From Bacteroidales bacterium (lineage in GTDB: Bacteria > Bacteroidota > Bacteroidia > Bacteroidales > Bacteroidaceae), in the NCBI GenBank assembly GCA_030532685.1, contig JAUNKN010000019.1, positions 1 through 36,974 on the forward strand: a stretch of 36,974 nt of DNA, in the 5' to 3' direction. A model generated the notes under the pieces. The model was not told the origin of the DNA. It ran no database searches and saw only the letters and a list, made by a program, of their open reading frames with translations. The position numbers and the translations under genes were made by a program. Positions 1 to 8,079 of the stretch are shown in pieces. The stretch's first letter is position 1. Every line of letters starts with the position of its first letter.

Positions 1-16
1 CGCGGAAATAATAAAA
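1..16. repeat. Edge of an AT-rich CCGCGG-type intergenic repeat
   Basis: The first 16 bases of the window (cgcggaaataataaaa) are identical to positions 16376-16391, inside the repeat block at 16.3 kb. The element is probably cut by the window edge. The match is short, so a chance match between AT-rich intergenic stretches cannot be excluded. Confidence 0.45.
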
Positions 17-273
17 ACCTCTCCCATGCTTCTGCTGCAGGGCAAGAAGTCTGAGCCTCCAGCAAAGAGCTCTACCCTAACCTGAACAACCCTACCACAC
101 AAATGTATAAAAATCGCAAGAACAACAGGGTAAAAAACGCGCCATAAACAGCCCACAGATAGCACAATTCCCAACCATTCTCCACCTCGAACAGAATAAC
201 AAGAAGACAAATCAGAAATACAAGAATAAATCGGACAACTCTACACGAAAAACAAAGAATATAAAAGAGAAAT
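17..273. other. Gene-free AT-rich stretch downstream of cutC
   Basis: I see no convincing gene here. The only open frame (72-305, minus) is a low-complexity hydrophobic reading that begins inside the cutC terminator hairpin. The DNA is clearly more AT-rich than the flanking genes. Confidence 0.5.
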
Positions 274-301
274 ACCGACATTTCAATGTTGAAATATCGG
301 T
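274..301 (-). terminator. Rho-independent terminator of cutC
   Basis: Two 13-base arms (274-286 and 289-301) pair with a single mismatch around a 2-base loop. On the minus strand the hairpin lies just after the cutC stop codon and is followed by a T-rich run (complement of about 245-273), as expected for an intrinsic terminator. Confidence 0.7.
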
Positions 302-332
302 ACATATAATAAGAATGAAAGTAGAAAAAGAA

Positions 333-1079
333 TCAAGACTTCAGGGAAGATAAGCAAGCAAGGATTTGAGCAACTTCATCAAAGGAAGTTTCATAGCGCA
401 CATACTCATCGCGTTGAGGATTTCCCATAGCAACTCCGTCTTGCACGAAGTCCATCAAACTGGCGAGGGGGGCACGCGCCGAAGCATGAATTTCCTGTGC
501 GCCTGTCAGCAAAAGTATTTCGGCAGCATTGCTGGCTTTTACCCCAGCAGCAGGCATTATCACAATGCGACCAGCAGCCTGCTCGACCAGTTGAGCCAGT
601 ACCGCACGCCCCTCCCAAGCTGTGGGCGCTCCGCCAGAAGTGAGAATGCGCTGGCAACCTAATTCGACAATTTGCTCCAAGGCTTCGGCACGATGAGCAC
701 AGAGGTCGAAAGCGCGGTGAAAGGTGACGCTCATCCCCGCAGCAGCTTGTATCAAGGTGCGACAGGCTTCGATGTCTATGCTTCCATCGGCACAAAGCGC
801 TCCCACGACGATGCCATCAAAGCCCTCGTCTTTGGCGATAGCGATATCGTTCACCATCACTTCCAGCTCAGCTGCAGTATATAGGAAATCCCCTCCCCGT
901 GGACGAATGAGCACATGTTTTTGGATACCCTCCAAACGACCTACAGCCCGCAACAGGCCGTGGCTGGGCGTAAGCCCTCCTTCGTCGAGAGCAGAACAAA
1001 GTTCCAGACGATGAGCTCCTGCACACAGTGCAGTGATGGCACTATCGAGCGTGCCACAACAAATTTCAAGAAGCGCCAT
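333..1079 (-). CDS. cutC: CutC family protein (copper homeostasis)
   Basis: The 248-residue product matches the length of E. coli CutC and carries the family's TIM-barrel signatures: LEICCGTLDSA at the N-terminus (about residues 4-14), GADRLELC-like GAHRLELCSALDEGGLTPS, VTFHRAFD in the middle, and the ILTSGG loop. CutC is a cytoplasmic protein linked genetically to copper tolerance. Its biochemical activity is not settled, so the name describes the family and not a proven reaction. I chose the ATG at 1079 because the frame upstream adds only a TTG and one residue. The gene stands alone, is divergent from pyrK, and ends in its own hairpin at 274-301. Confidence 0.92.
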   Translation of the reverse strand: MALLEICCGTLDSAITALCAGAHRLELCSALDEGGLTPSHGLLRAVGRLEGIQKHVLIRPRGGDFLYTAAELEVMVNDIAIAKDEGFDGIVVGALCADGSIDIEACRTLIQAAAGMSVTFHRAFDLCAHRAEALEQIVELGCQRILTSGGAPTAWEGRAVLAQLVEQAAGRIVIMPAAGVKASNAAEILLLTGAQEIHASARAPLASLMDFVQDGVAMGNPQRDEYVRYETSFDEVAQILACLSSLKS

Positions 1080-1157
1080 AAACAAGAGAATAGAAGTTTG
1101 CCGAGCGAAGTTAGTAATTGCAAGGAGAAAAAGAGAGGGGAAGAGGGAGTTTTTTTG

Positions 1158-1165
1158 TATTTTTG
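1158..1165 (+). promoter_or_regulatory. Promoter -7 element for pyrK-pyrD
   Basis: TATTTTTG fits the Bacteroidota -7 consensus TAnnTTTG and lies 27 bases before the pyrK ATG. This predicts a leader of about 20 nt. No clear -33 TTTG is visible at the right spacing. Confidence 0.6.
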
Positions 1166-1192
1166 CAGAGAAATCAAGACTTAACTACACTC

Positions 1193-1969
1193 ATGAAGAA
1201 ATACGTCAAGGACCTGCACGTAAGAGCGGTAGATTTTTTGCGGGAGGACTACATTCTCTTACGATTGGCCGACCCTGATGGCGAGCCCGTACAAATGCTC
1301 CCGGGGCAATTTGTACAGATTGCCGTAGAGGGTTCTCCCAATACTTTCTTGCGCCGCCCCATCTCTATCAACTATTGTGACGAGGCGAAAGGAGAGTTCG
1401 ACTTGCTCATCCATGCCGTGGGCGAAGGAACTCGCGCGCTGACTCGCCTGAAAGCTGGCGATAAGCTCAACTGCATTTATCCCTTGGGCAATGGTTTCAC
1501 AGTGCCCGACGGAGCACAGGGCAGTCGACGCTTTCTTTTGGTGGGTGGAGGAGTAGGCACCGCTCCCATGCTGCTTTACGGACAGCAGTTGCGCGCGGCA
1601 GGGCACGAGCCCGTGTTTCTCTTAGGAGGTCGCAGTAGTCGCGACATCCTACAGCTCGACCGCTTTGAAAAATTAGGAAAGGTGTGCATCACCACAGAAG
1701 ATGCAACGCTGGGCGAAAAGGGTTTTGTCACCCATCACTGGATTTGGAGCGAACAGTTCGATAGCGTAGCAGCTTGCGGCCCTCAGCCCATGATGGTGGC
1801 CGTGGCCAAAATGGCACGTGAGAAACAATGGCCGTGCTACGTGTCGCTCGAAAACTTAATGGCCTGCGGAATCGGCGCTTGTCTATGCTGCGTGGAAAAA
1901 ACAGTGAAGGGCAATGTTTGCGTTTGCACAGAAGGCCCTGTGTTTAATACCGACGAATTAACTTGGTAA
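1193..1969 (+). CDS. pyrK: Dihydroorotate dehydrogenase B, electron-transfer subunit PyrK
   Basis: This 258-residue iron-sulfur flavoprotein passes electrons from PyrD to NAD+ in de novo pyrimidine synthesis. Visible features are the FAD-binding motif LRRPISI (about residue 60), a nucleotide-binding glycine cluster VGGGVGTAPM, the CGPQPMM motif typical of ferredoxin-reductase-like domains, and a C-terminal cysteine cluster CGIGACLCC plus a later Cys for the [2Fe-2S] centre. The open frame runs further upstream to 1118, but the ATG at 1193 gives the normal family length and lies just after a -7 promoter box. The stop codon is 4 nt before pyrD, so the two subunits are almost certainly co-transcribed and form the class 1B heterotetramer. 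Confidence 0.95.
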   Translation: MKKYVKDLHVRAVDFLREDYILLRLADPDGEPVQMLPGQFVQIAVEGSPNTFLRRPISINYCDEAKGEFDLLIHAVGEGTRALTRLKAGDKLNCIYPLGNGFTVPDGAQGSRRFLLVGGGVGTAPMLLYGQQLRAAGHEPVFLLGGRSSRDILQLDRFEKLGKVCITTEDATLGEKGFVTHHWIWSEQFDSVAACGPQPMMVAVAKMAREKQWPCYVSLENLMACGIGACLCCVEKTVKGNVCVCTEGPVFNTDELTW

Positions 1970-1973
1970 TCAA

Positions 1974-2879
1974 ATGGCACAACTTGGTGTACAAATAGGC
2001 GCATTGGCGCTGCAAAACCCGGTGATGACGGCCTCGGGAACTTTTGGCTACGGCTTGGAGTTTGCCGATTTCATCGACCTCAATCGCTTAGGGGCTTATA
2101 TCGTCAAAGGAACGACTCTTGCTCCTCGGCAAGGAAACGACTACCCTCGCATGGCCGAGACCCCTATGGGCATGCTCAACTGCGTGGGCCTTCAGAACAA
2201 GGGAGTAGATTATTTTGTGGAACACATTCATCCGCAGATTAAGGACTTTCGCGCTCCCGCCATTGTCAATGTGAGCGGCTCGACACCCGAAGACTATGCA
2301 GAGTGTGCGCGTCGTGTGGCTCATTTGGAAAATGTGCCAGCCATTGAACTCAACATTTCCTGCCCCAATGTACACGATGGAGGAATGGCCTTCGGGGTAA
2401 CTTGTGCAGGAGCAGCAGCTGTAACACGAGCCGTACGCGAAGCCTACGACAAAACGCTCATCGTAAAACTCTCGCCCAATGTGACGGACATTGCCGACAT
2501 TGCTCGCTCCGTAGAGGCCGAAGGTGCCGACAGCGTTTCGCTCATCAACACGCTAATGGGTATGAGTGTCGACATTGAGCGCCGTTGCTCTAACTTAAGC
2601 ATTGGCACGGGGGGACTTTCTGGCCCTGCGGTAAAGCCCGTGGCCTTGCGCATGGTGCACCAGGTAGCACGTGCCGTCAAGATTCCCGTGATTGGTTTGG
2701 GAGGAATCATGAATGCCACCGACGCCATTGAGTTTATGATGTGCGGAGCACGTGCCATACAGATAGGTACGGCCAACTTCATCGACCCGGCCGTGACGAT
2801 GAAAGTGATCGACGGCATCGACGAGTGGTGCGATGCCCATGGCGTGAAAGACATCAACGAGATTGTCGGTGTCCTCTAA
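1974..2879 (+). CDS. pyrD: Dihydroorotate dehydrogenase class 1B, catalytic subunit PyrD
   Basis: This 301-residue FMN enzyme oxidises dihydroorotate to orotate in the cytoplasm. The sequence shows the substrate loop GMLNCVGLQN, the catalytic motif NISCPNV with Cys at residue 130 (the active-site base of class 1 enzymes; class 2 enzymes use Ser), INTLMGM, and the phosphate-binding GLGGI and GTANF motifs near the C-terminus. Together with the adjacent pyrK this indicates the NAD+-linked 1B type, not the fumarate-linked 1A or quinone-linked class 2. The start lies 4 nt after the pyrK stop. Transcription probably ends at the hairpin at 2889-2932. Confidence 0.97.
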   Translation: MAQLGVQIGALALQNPVMTASGTFGYGLEFADFIDLNRLGAYIVKGTTLAPRQGNDYPRMAETPMGMLNCVGLQNKGVDYFVEHIHPQIKDFRAPAIVNVSGSTPEDYAECARRVAHLENVPAIELNISCPNVHDGGMAFGVTCAGAAAVTRAVREAYDKTLIVKLSPNVTDIADIARSVEAEGADSVSLINTLMGMSVDIERRCSNLSIGTGGLSGPAVKPVALRMVHQVARAVKIPVIGLGGIMNATDAIEFMMCGARAIQIGTANFIDPAVTMKVIDGIDEWCDAHGVKDINEIVGVL

Positions 2880-2888
2880 GAGACAGCA

Positions 2889-2932
2889 ACGACTATCCCC
2901 CAAGTTCTCTCGAGAACTTGGGGGATAGTCGT
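2889..2932. terminator. Perfect 21-bp inverted repeat, bidirectional terminator
   Basis: Arms 2889-2909 and 2912-2932 are exact reverse complements around a 2-base loop; the apex contains TCGAG. It lies 9 nt after the pyrD stop and before the end of the convergent TPR gene, so it probably terminates from both sides. There is no long T-run on the plus side, so strength rests on the stem. Confidence 0.7.
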
Positions 2933-2983
2933 ATCTACTTGGGAGAAGAATGTGCCCAGACGTCCAGTACAAGCGGCTCTTTG

Positions 2984-5158
2984 TTAAATGGCGGCATTGA
3001 TCAAGTCGAGCATAAGCGCAAAGTCTTCGTCGGCAAATCCTAATTGTCGCAGTTCTTTCTCGTCCGTCGCAAAGAAATCGGCGGGAGCATAAGTTTGCTC
3101 TTTCAGTTTCAAAGCTTCAGCATACAGCATTGCAGCCGCCGAAATATCCCCACGCAACCAAGCCAAATGGGCTGCATTGAAATAATCATTGTCGGTAGGT
3201 TGGTCGTTGAGCAGCGCCATCAAAATGGGTTCGGCTTCGTCCAAACGGCGCAGATTGAGCAAGGCCCAGCCCAGGCAGACTTTGGCGTCGCGTCGTTCAG
3301 GCTCGTGATAAAGGATTTTGTACATCCGTTCCAAACCATCTTCGTAGAGCCCCATACGCATAAAGGCTAAACCTGTGCGCAACACAAGGTCTAAGTCGTC
3401 GGGAAGAAGGCTTTCCAAATGAATGAGATGCACCAAGGCTTCTTCCTCTTGCTGCAAACGCAAATAAAGCGCAATGAGCATGCGCAAGGTTTCTTCATCG
3501 TCGCTCTTGATTTGTAGCAGACGCAGGCAGCTCTCCACGCAATTTTCTCGCTCTCCCAAATGATATTGACAATGAGCGATGAAGCGCAAAGACTTCTCCG
3601 TTTCGGGCAATCTCTGCATCAAGGCCAAAGCCGTAGCATATTGTTCCAAGGCATAACAGGCCTTGGAAAGGCGAACGATGGAGCGCTCCTCGGCAAATAC
3701 TTTGGCAAAAAGCGGATGTTCCAGCAACAATAGATTATCGCGGAAAGGATTCTCTCCCTCATACCTATGGACAAAGAGATGAAAATAACGATACAAGTCG
3801 TGCAGATAGCCCAACAAATTTTGTCGATCTTCCTTACGCTGTTGTGCAGCCTGTTCGGCCATTTTCTCTTCGAGGGTTTGTGGCTCAGCAGAGTCCTGTT
3901 CTTCTTGCACTTCAAACACAAATTGAGGAGGCAGTTTGGGAAGAGCATCTTCGAGAGCGGGAGAGGCTTCTTTTTCTTCGGCTTCCGCCCCTTCTTCCTC
4001 TTGAGAGGCTCTGTGTTGCGCCGCAAGCTGCTGTGCAGTTTCAAAGAGTTTGAGCGTTCCTAAACGATCGGTATCGCTCGACTTGCTTTGTAACACAAAA
4101 TTCAACATTTCATGCTCGGCCTTGCAGGCTTGCACTTCTGGGTGCGTGGGTTCGTAGGCCCCAAACCAATGAGCCGCGTGGCGGAAAAACCTTTCTCGCT
4201 CGGCCAAACGCTGAAAGGCAAGATAGGAAGTATCTACGCCTCTCACGTGCATCTGAAACACCGCTATCATCGTTTGCGAAAACTCCTTATGCTCGGGAGT
4301 TTGCGCCAGCTCCACCATCTCTTCCATATTTTCAGGCAGAGGAAGGTTTTGCGTAGCCTTTTCCATTTGAGGCATAATCTCCGTCTGCATCTTCTGCGTG
4401 AAACGCTGAGTTTCCAAGACCCCTACGAGCAATTGCTGCAACTCTCTGATGCGTGTTGCGTAGCGCTGATCAAAAAAAAGATTCTTGATACGACGCGCCA
4501 ACTCTGGATACAAGGCTAAACTTTCTGCGTGGTGAATGGTCGCAAAGACCACTGCCGTGAGCAAGCGGTCGTAGAGCGGAGTGTCTACGATGTTGATGAG
4601 CATAGACACCATCCAAGACAAACGAGCGGCCTCAAAAGTAGACAGAATGCTAAGCATCAGGGCGGCTACCAGCGACGTTTTGCGATGATAAGGCTGCGCT
4701 CCATCCAAGAGAAAAGCCGTAGCAGCGGCATCAATATCGGCACTCCAACCATAGCTGCTCCACACTACATTGAAAATATCCTCGTATTGGTGCTCCTCTT
4801 GCAACACACGCAGCAGTTGCTCGCGTTCCTCTCGTTCTCCCATCGCCAAACGGTGCGTGAGGGCTCGATAGGTATCGCCCTGCATCTGTCGATGATGATG
4901 CAACAACTGAGAAAGCTCAAAGGCACGGGCCAATAGCTGCTGCCGCTGCCCATGACGCGTTGGGTCGTTCACTCCGCGCTTGTAATAGCTCAGCAGGAGC
5001 CGATAGTCCTCGCGCAAGGTAATGAGCCGATCACGCAATTCTAATTGTCCAGAGAAGTTGATCTGCCCCTCTATGCTGGTGAGCGCATCGAGCAGTTGCC
5101 CTTTGTGCAAATGTTCGAGCGCGCTATCGCGAAAATTCAAGTAGGTAGTCGTATTCAT
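2984..5158 (-). CDS. Large tetratricopeptide-repeat protein of unknown function
   Basis: The 724-residue protein is helical throughout and has no signal peptide or membrane segment, so it is probably cytoplasmic. The C-terminal third (about residues 500-700) contains degenerate TPR units, for example around YALEQYATALALMQRLPE, YHLGERENCVESCLRLLQ and CLGWALLNLRRLDEAEPIL. A central stretch (about residues 385-440) is rich in Glu and Gln and looks like a disordered linker. I do not recognise the N-terminal part. The ATG at 5158 is preferred over the in-frame TTG at 5164. The gene follows the solute-binding lipoprotein gene by 13 nt and is probably in its operon. TPR domains mediate protein-protein contacts; the partner cannot be read from the sequence. 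Confidence 0.75.
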   Translation of the reverse strand: MNTTTYLNFRDSALEHLHKGQLLDALTSIEGQINFSGQLELRDRLITLREDYRLLLSYYKRGVNDPTRHGQRQQLLARAFELSQLLHHHRQMQGDTYRALTHRLAMGEREEREQLLRVLQEEHQYEDIFNVVWSSYGWSADIDAAATAFLLDGAQPYHRKTSLVAALMLSILSTFEAARLSWMVSMLINIVDTPLYDRLLTAVVFATIHHAESLALYPELARRIKNLFFDQRYATRIRELQQLLVGVLETQRFTQKMQTEIMPQMEKATQNLPLPENMEEMVELAQTPEHKEFSQTMIAVFQMHVRGVDTSYLAFQRLAERERFFRHAAHWFGAYEPTHPEVQACKAEHEMLNFVLQSKSSDTDRLGTLKLFETAQQLAAQHRASQEEEGAEAEEKEASPALEDALPKLPPQFVFEVQEEQDSAEPQTLEEKMAEQAAQQRKEDRQNLLGYLHDLYRYFHLFVHRYEGENPFRDNLLLLEHPLFAKVFAEERSIVRLSKACYALEQYATALALMQRLPETEKSLRFIAHCQYHLGERENCVESCLRLLQIKSDDEETLRMLIALYLRLQQEEEALVHLIHLESLLPDDLDLVLRTGLAFMRMGLYEDGLERMYKILYHEPERRDAKVCLGWALLNLRRLDEAEPILMALLNDQPTDNDYFNAAHLAWLRGDISAAAMLYAEALKLKEQTYAPADFFATDEKELRQLGFADEDFALMLDLINAAI

Positions 5159-5171
5159 CGACAATGTGAAT

Positions 5172-6023
5172 TTATTTTAGAAGCGTATAGCGAGGCAACT
5201 GCACAGCACGAGCCGCCTCGGGGGTAATACGATAGTGTTGCGTGAGCAAGGAATCGACCAAGGGAGTTCGCTGGGCATTGAGCTGCTCCACGGCCGCGTT
5301 GTAAACCTGCTTCAAGAGGGAAGATTGCTTTTGCTTGCGCGTTTGTGTAGTCTTGAAAGGGCGAACATAAATAGCTGCCTCCTTAAATTCTTGTGCCCTT
5401 GCCAGCACTCGTTGCCCCTGCTGAGCAGCTTGTGTTGCCCAAGGTTCTGGAAGCACCACGCCATCTAATTGCTCATTCACGAGCATGCGTGTGGCTATCT
5501 CATAGCTATTGATTTGAGGCTGGAAGATATCGTCCTGCTTCCAGCCCATGCTGTCGCGCAGATGGTGCAGATAGCGCTCCTGCTGCGTGTAACGAGGAGC
5601 GGCCAGCGTGCGGAGCTTGATTTTTTCCACTTTGCGCACTCGCAAATGCCCTCCCACAAGTAGACTATGCTGCTCAGAGATGGGCAAGAGCGCTGTCGTT
5701 CCCTTCAATTTCCCTTGGTTCTGATAGTATGCCCAACGTGCGGCATCGAGATAGGCTGCATCGACCGTTTTTCCCAACAGTGCCGTATCGGCATCCCACT
5801 GCGCGCGATAGAGCTTATAGCGCAGCGGCAAGCCCAAACTATCGGCGATGCCACTCTCCACGGCATAAATCAGCGGCAAGCATCCCAGCGTGGGCAATAT
5901 CGCCACACGCAGCGAAAGACTATCGTCGGGGGCATTGCGTGTGCCTTGTTCGGTTGCTTGCCCACCACAGGCCGTCAAGGCCAATAGGGAGGAGGAGAGA
6001 AGAAGAGCTAAAAGAAACTTCAT
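5172..6023 (-). CDS. Periplasmic solute-binding lipoprotein (NMT1/NitT-TauT-like)
   Basis: The 283-residue product starts with a lipoprotein signal, MKFLLALLLSSSLLALTACG, with the lipobox Cys at residue 19, so it should be lipid-anchored facing the periplasm. The mature part resembles type 2 periplasmic binding proteins of the NMT1/SsuA type: LRVAILPTLGCLPLIYAVESG near the N-terminus, a VDAAYLDAARWAYYQ segment, and LDGVVLPEPWATQA, equivalent to the family's EP[WY] region. No permease or ATPase gene is adjacent, so whether it feeds a transporter is unknown. The start at 6023 is chosen because it gives a clean signal peptide; the open frame continues to 6062. Confidence 0.72.
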   Translation of the reverse strand: MKFLLALLLSSSLLALTACGGQATEQGTRNAPDDSLSLRVAILPTLGCLPLIYAVESGIADSLGLPLRYKLYRAQWDADTALLGKTVDAAYLDAARWAYYQNQGKLKGTTALLPISEQHSLLVGGHLRVRKVEKIKLRTLAAPRYTQQERYLHHLRDSMGWKQDDIFQPQINSYEIATRMLVNEQLDGVVLPEPWATQAAQQGQRVLARAQEFKEAAIYVRPFKTTQTRKQKQSSLLKQVYNAAVEQLNAQRTPLVDSLLTQHYRITPEAARAVQLPRYTLLK

Positions 6024-6092
6024 AACAACAAGCGAAAAACAATAGGGGTTGTGCTCCAGCAAGAGTTCTTACCCTTTCGAGCAAGAAGAAAA

Positions 6093-6128
6093 GAGGCTGT
6101 GTCGCAACTCACGTTTCGACACAGCCTC
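6093..6128 (-). terminator. Intrinsic terminator of pgk
   Basis: A perfect 12-bp stem, GAGGCTGTGTCG (6093-6104) with CGACACAGCCTC (6117-6128), and a 12-base loop. On the minus strand it lies about 60 nt after the pgk stop and is followed by a pyrimidine-rich run (cttttcttcttg). It separates pgk from the lipoprotein gene. Confidence 0.75.
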
Positions 6129-6190
6129 CCAGCGCGACGCGGAGCTTAAATTTTCGCCACGCTGCGATTTAGTGATGCCTTGGCTCAGGT

Positions 6191-7438
6191 TTAGCCCTTA
6201 ATGGCAGCTACACCAGGCAGCACTTTGCCTTCGATAGCTTCGAGCAGAGCGCCACCACCAGTGGAGATGTAGGACACTTGGTCGGCCATGCCAAACTTGT
6301 TGATGCAAGCCACCGAGTCGCCACCACCAATGAGCGAGAAAGCACCATTCTTGGTAGCCACAGCAATCGCTTCGGCGATGGCACGAGAGCCAGCCTCAAA
6401 GTTTTCCATCTCAAACACACCAGCAGGGCCATTCCAAAGAATGGTTTGTGCAGGTTCGATGGCCTTGGCAAACTCCTTACGGCTTTCGGGACCAGCATCC
6501 AAGCCTTCCCAACCTGCAGGAATCGACTTCACGTTGCAAATCTGCGTATTGCAATCGTTCTTGAAATCGTCGCCAGCTACGCAGTCTACGCCCAGTACGA
6601 GGTTCACGCCCTTAGCCTTGGCCTTGGCAATGATGTCGAGAGCGAGATCGAGCTTGTCTTCTTCGCAGAGTGACTGACCAATTTCGCCACCCAAAGCGCG
6701 AGCAAAGGTGTAGGTCATACCGCCGCAGAGAATGAGGTTGTCTACCTTGTCCATCAAGTTTTCGATGATACCAATCTTCGTAGACACCTTAGAGCCACCC
6801 ATGATAGCAGTAAAGGGACGGCGAATGTTGTTGAGGATATTGTCCACAGCCGTTACTTCCTTCTCCATCAGGTAGCCGAGCATCTTATGGTCGGTATCAA
6901 AGTAGTCGGCGATGACAGCCGTCGAAGCGTGCTTGCGGTGGGCCGTACCAAAAGCGTCCATGATATAGAAATCGGCATAAGAGGCGAGCTTCTTGGCAAA
7001 GTCCTTTTGGCGTTCCTTCACAGCCTTAGCCGCATCGGCATAGGCGGGATCGGCCTTATCAAGGCCTGCGGGCTTTCCTTCCTCTTCTTCATAGAAGCGG
7101 AGGTTTTCGAGCAGCAGCACTTCGCCGGGCTTCAAAGCGGCAGCGGCCTCATCGGCAGCAGCGCAGTCGGGTGCAAAAGTCACAGGAGCTTCAAGGGCAG
7201 CAGCGACAGCGTCCTTGATTTGTCCGAGAGAGAACTTAGGATTTACCTTGCCTTTGGGCTTACCCATGTGGCTCATGATGATGAGCGAGCCTCCATCGGC
7301 CAGCACCTTTTTGAGCGTGGGCAGTGCACCCTTGATACGAGTGTCGTCGGTGATTTGTCCCTGTTCGTTGAGGGGCACATTGAAGTCTACGCGAACGATG
7401 GCTTTTTTGCCAGCGAAGTTACAAGCGTCGATAGTCAT
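6191..7438 (-). CDS. pgk: Phosphoglycerate kinase
   Basis: This 415-residue cytoplasmic enzyme converts 1,3-bisphosphoglycerate and ADP to 3-phosphoglycerate and ATP. Family motifs are all present: [10 protein letters not shown] near the N-terminus, the substrate-binding [18 protein letters not shown], the HRKHAST region, [14 protein letters not shown] in the hinge, [12 protein letters not shown], and the nucleotide-binding [13 protein letters not shown] and STGGGALLE near the C-terminus. Length is normal. It appears monocistronic: a -7 box at 7484-7491 lies about 45 nt upstream and a hairpin at 6093-6128 closes the unit. Confidence 0.98.
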   Translation of the reverse strand: MTIDACNFAGKKAIVRVDFNVPLNEQGQITDDTRIKGALPTLKKVLADGGSLIIMSHMGKPKGKVNPKFSLGQIKDAVAAALEAPVTFAPDCAAADEAAAALKPGEVLLLENLRFYEEEEGKPAGLDKADPAYADAAKAVKERQKDFAKKLASYADFYIMDAFGTAHRKHASTAVIADYFDTDHKMLGYLMEKEVTAVDNILNNIRRPFTAIMGGSKVSTKIGIIENLMDKVDNLILCGGMTYTFARALGGEIGQSLCEEDKLDLALDIIAKAKAKGVNLVLGVDCVAGDDFKNDCNTQICNVKSIPAGWEGLDAGPESRKEFAKAIEPAQTILWNGPAGVFEMENFEAGSRAIAEAIAVATKNGAFSLIGGGDSVACINKFGMADQVSYISTGGGALLEAIEGKVLPGVAAIKG

Positions 7439-7483
7439 GATGATATAGTTGTAATGTAGTTGAATTGCTTGCTATTTGAGCCA

Positions 7484-7491
7484 CAAAGTTA
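7484..7491 (-). promoter_or_regulatory. Promoter -7 element for pgk
   Basis: On the minus strand this reads TAACTTTG, matching TAnnTTTG. It lies about 45 nt before the pgk start. No -33 element is obvious at the usual distance. Confidence 0.6.
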
Positions 7492-8051
7492 CGAAAAACT
7501 TTTCGTTTCGCTCCTCTGCAAAGACAAAAAAAGCTTACCTCGGCTTTCTCCTTGCATTGCTTGCAAGCGCCCTACTTTGCGCATGCTGCCCAAATCCATT
7601 TGCGAGCCTCCAGTTCCTCCTCTTTGGGGGAGCGAGAAGCAATAATAAGAAGATGACTCGTGGCAAAAAGATGCTCATAACCTTGCTCGTCCGCTCTCCC
7701 TCTTCCAAGGGGGACTTCTTCTCTCCCATAGGTTCCAACCGCCCAAGCCTTCAAGACTCCACAAGCAGGAGAAAATACTCTCTAAAAAGTCGCTGGTCAA
7801 ATGGGCTATGCGTGTGCGAAATCCTACGTGGGAAGAAAAAAATCCTACGTGGGACGCAGGATTTTCTACGTGGGAAGAAAAAATTTCTACGTGCGTCGTA
7901 GGATTTACCCCTCTCAATGTGTCGATTGTTGCAAGCCTCATTTTCAAGTTTCTTGCGAGACCCAAAAGAAAAAAATGGACAGAGCAGTACAAAAGCAACG
8001 GACAAGATGAGTCTATGCGAGAGGGAGAATGGTCAGATGGCATTAAATTCG
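7492..8051. other. Gene-free interval between divergent pgk and metA
   Basis: Apart from the repeat block at 7819-7906 and the two divergent -7 boxes at its ends, I see no gene. The open frames here lack family signatures and are read through the repeat. No riboswitch-like structure sits next to metA, whose predicted leader is only about 15-20 nt. Confidence 0.6.
7819..7906. repeat. TACGTGGG palindromic repeat, copy 1
   Basis: CTACGTGGG or close variants recur four times in under 90 bases. They are joined by A-rich spacers and paired with inverted partners such as GGACGCAGGATTTT. The central part folds as AAAATCCTACGT-ggg-ACGCAGGATTTT with one mismatch. Its reverse complement matches the copies at 26917-26984 and 35047-35102 nearly base for base. 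Confidence 0.85.
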
Positions 8052-8059
8052 TATTTTTG
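8052..8059 (+). promoter_or_regulatory. Promoter -7 element for metA
   Basis: TATTTTTG, a match to TAnnTTTG, lies 20 bases before the metA ATG and predicts a short leader. Confidence 0.6.
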
Positions 8060-8079
8060 CGGTATCCAAACATTCTTAC

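Noticed and set aside
72-305. A 77-residue hydrophobic open frame on the minus strand
   Set aside because: It starts inside the cutC terminator hairpin, lies in AT-rich DNA that favours Phe/Leu/Ile codons, and has no charged N-terminus or family feature.
7476-7901. Open frame of 141 codons through the repeat upstream of metA
   Set aside because: Its C-terminal part is just the translated repeat and the rest has no protein-like pattern; the metA promoter lies further on.
7819-7906. A small CRISPR array
   Set aside because: Spacers are only A-rich linkers of varying length, units are palindromic and alternate in orientation, copies are dispersed, and there are no cas genes.
7492-8079. A SAM or other riboswitch controlling metA
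   Set aside because: The predicted promoter leaves a leader of only 15-20 nt, too short for an aptamer.
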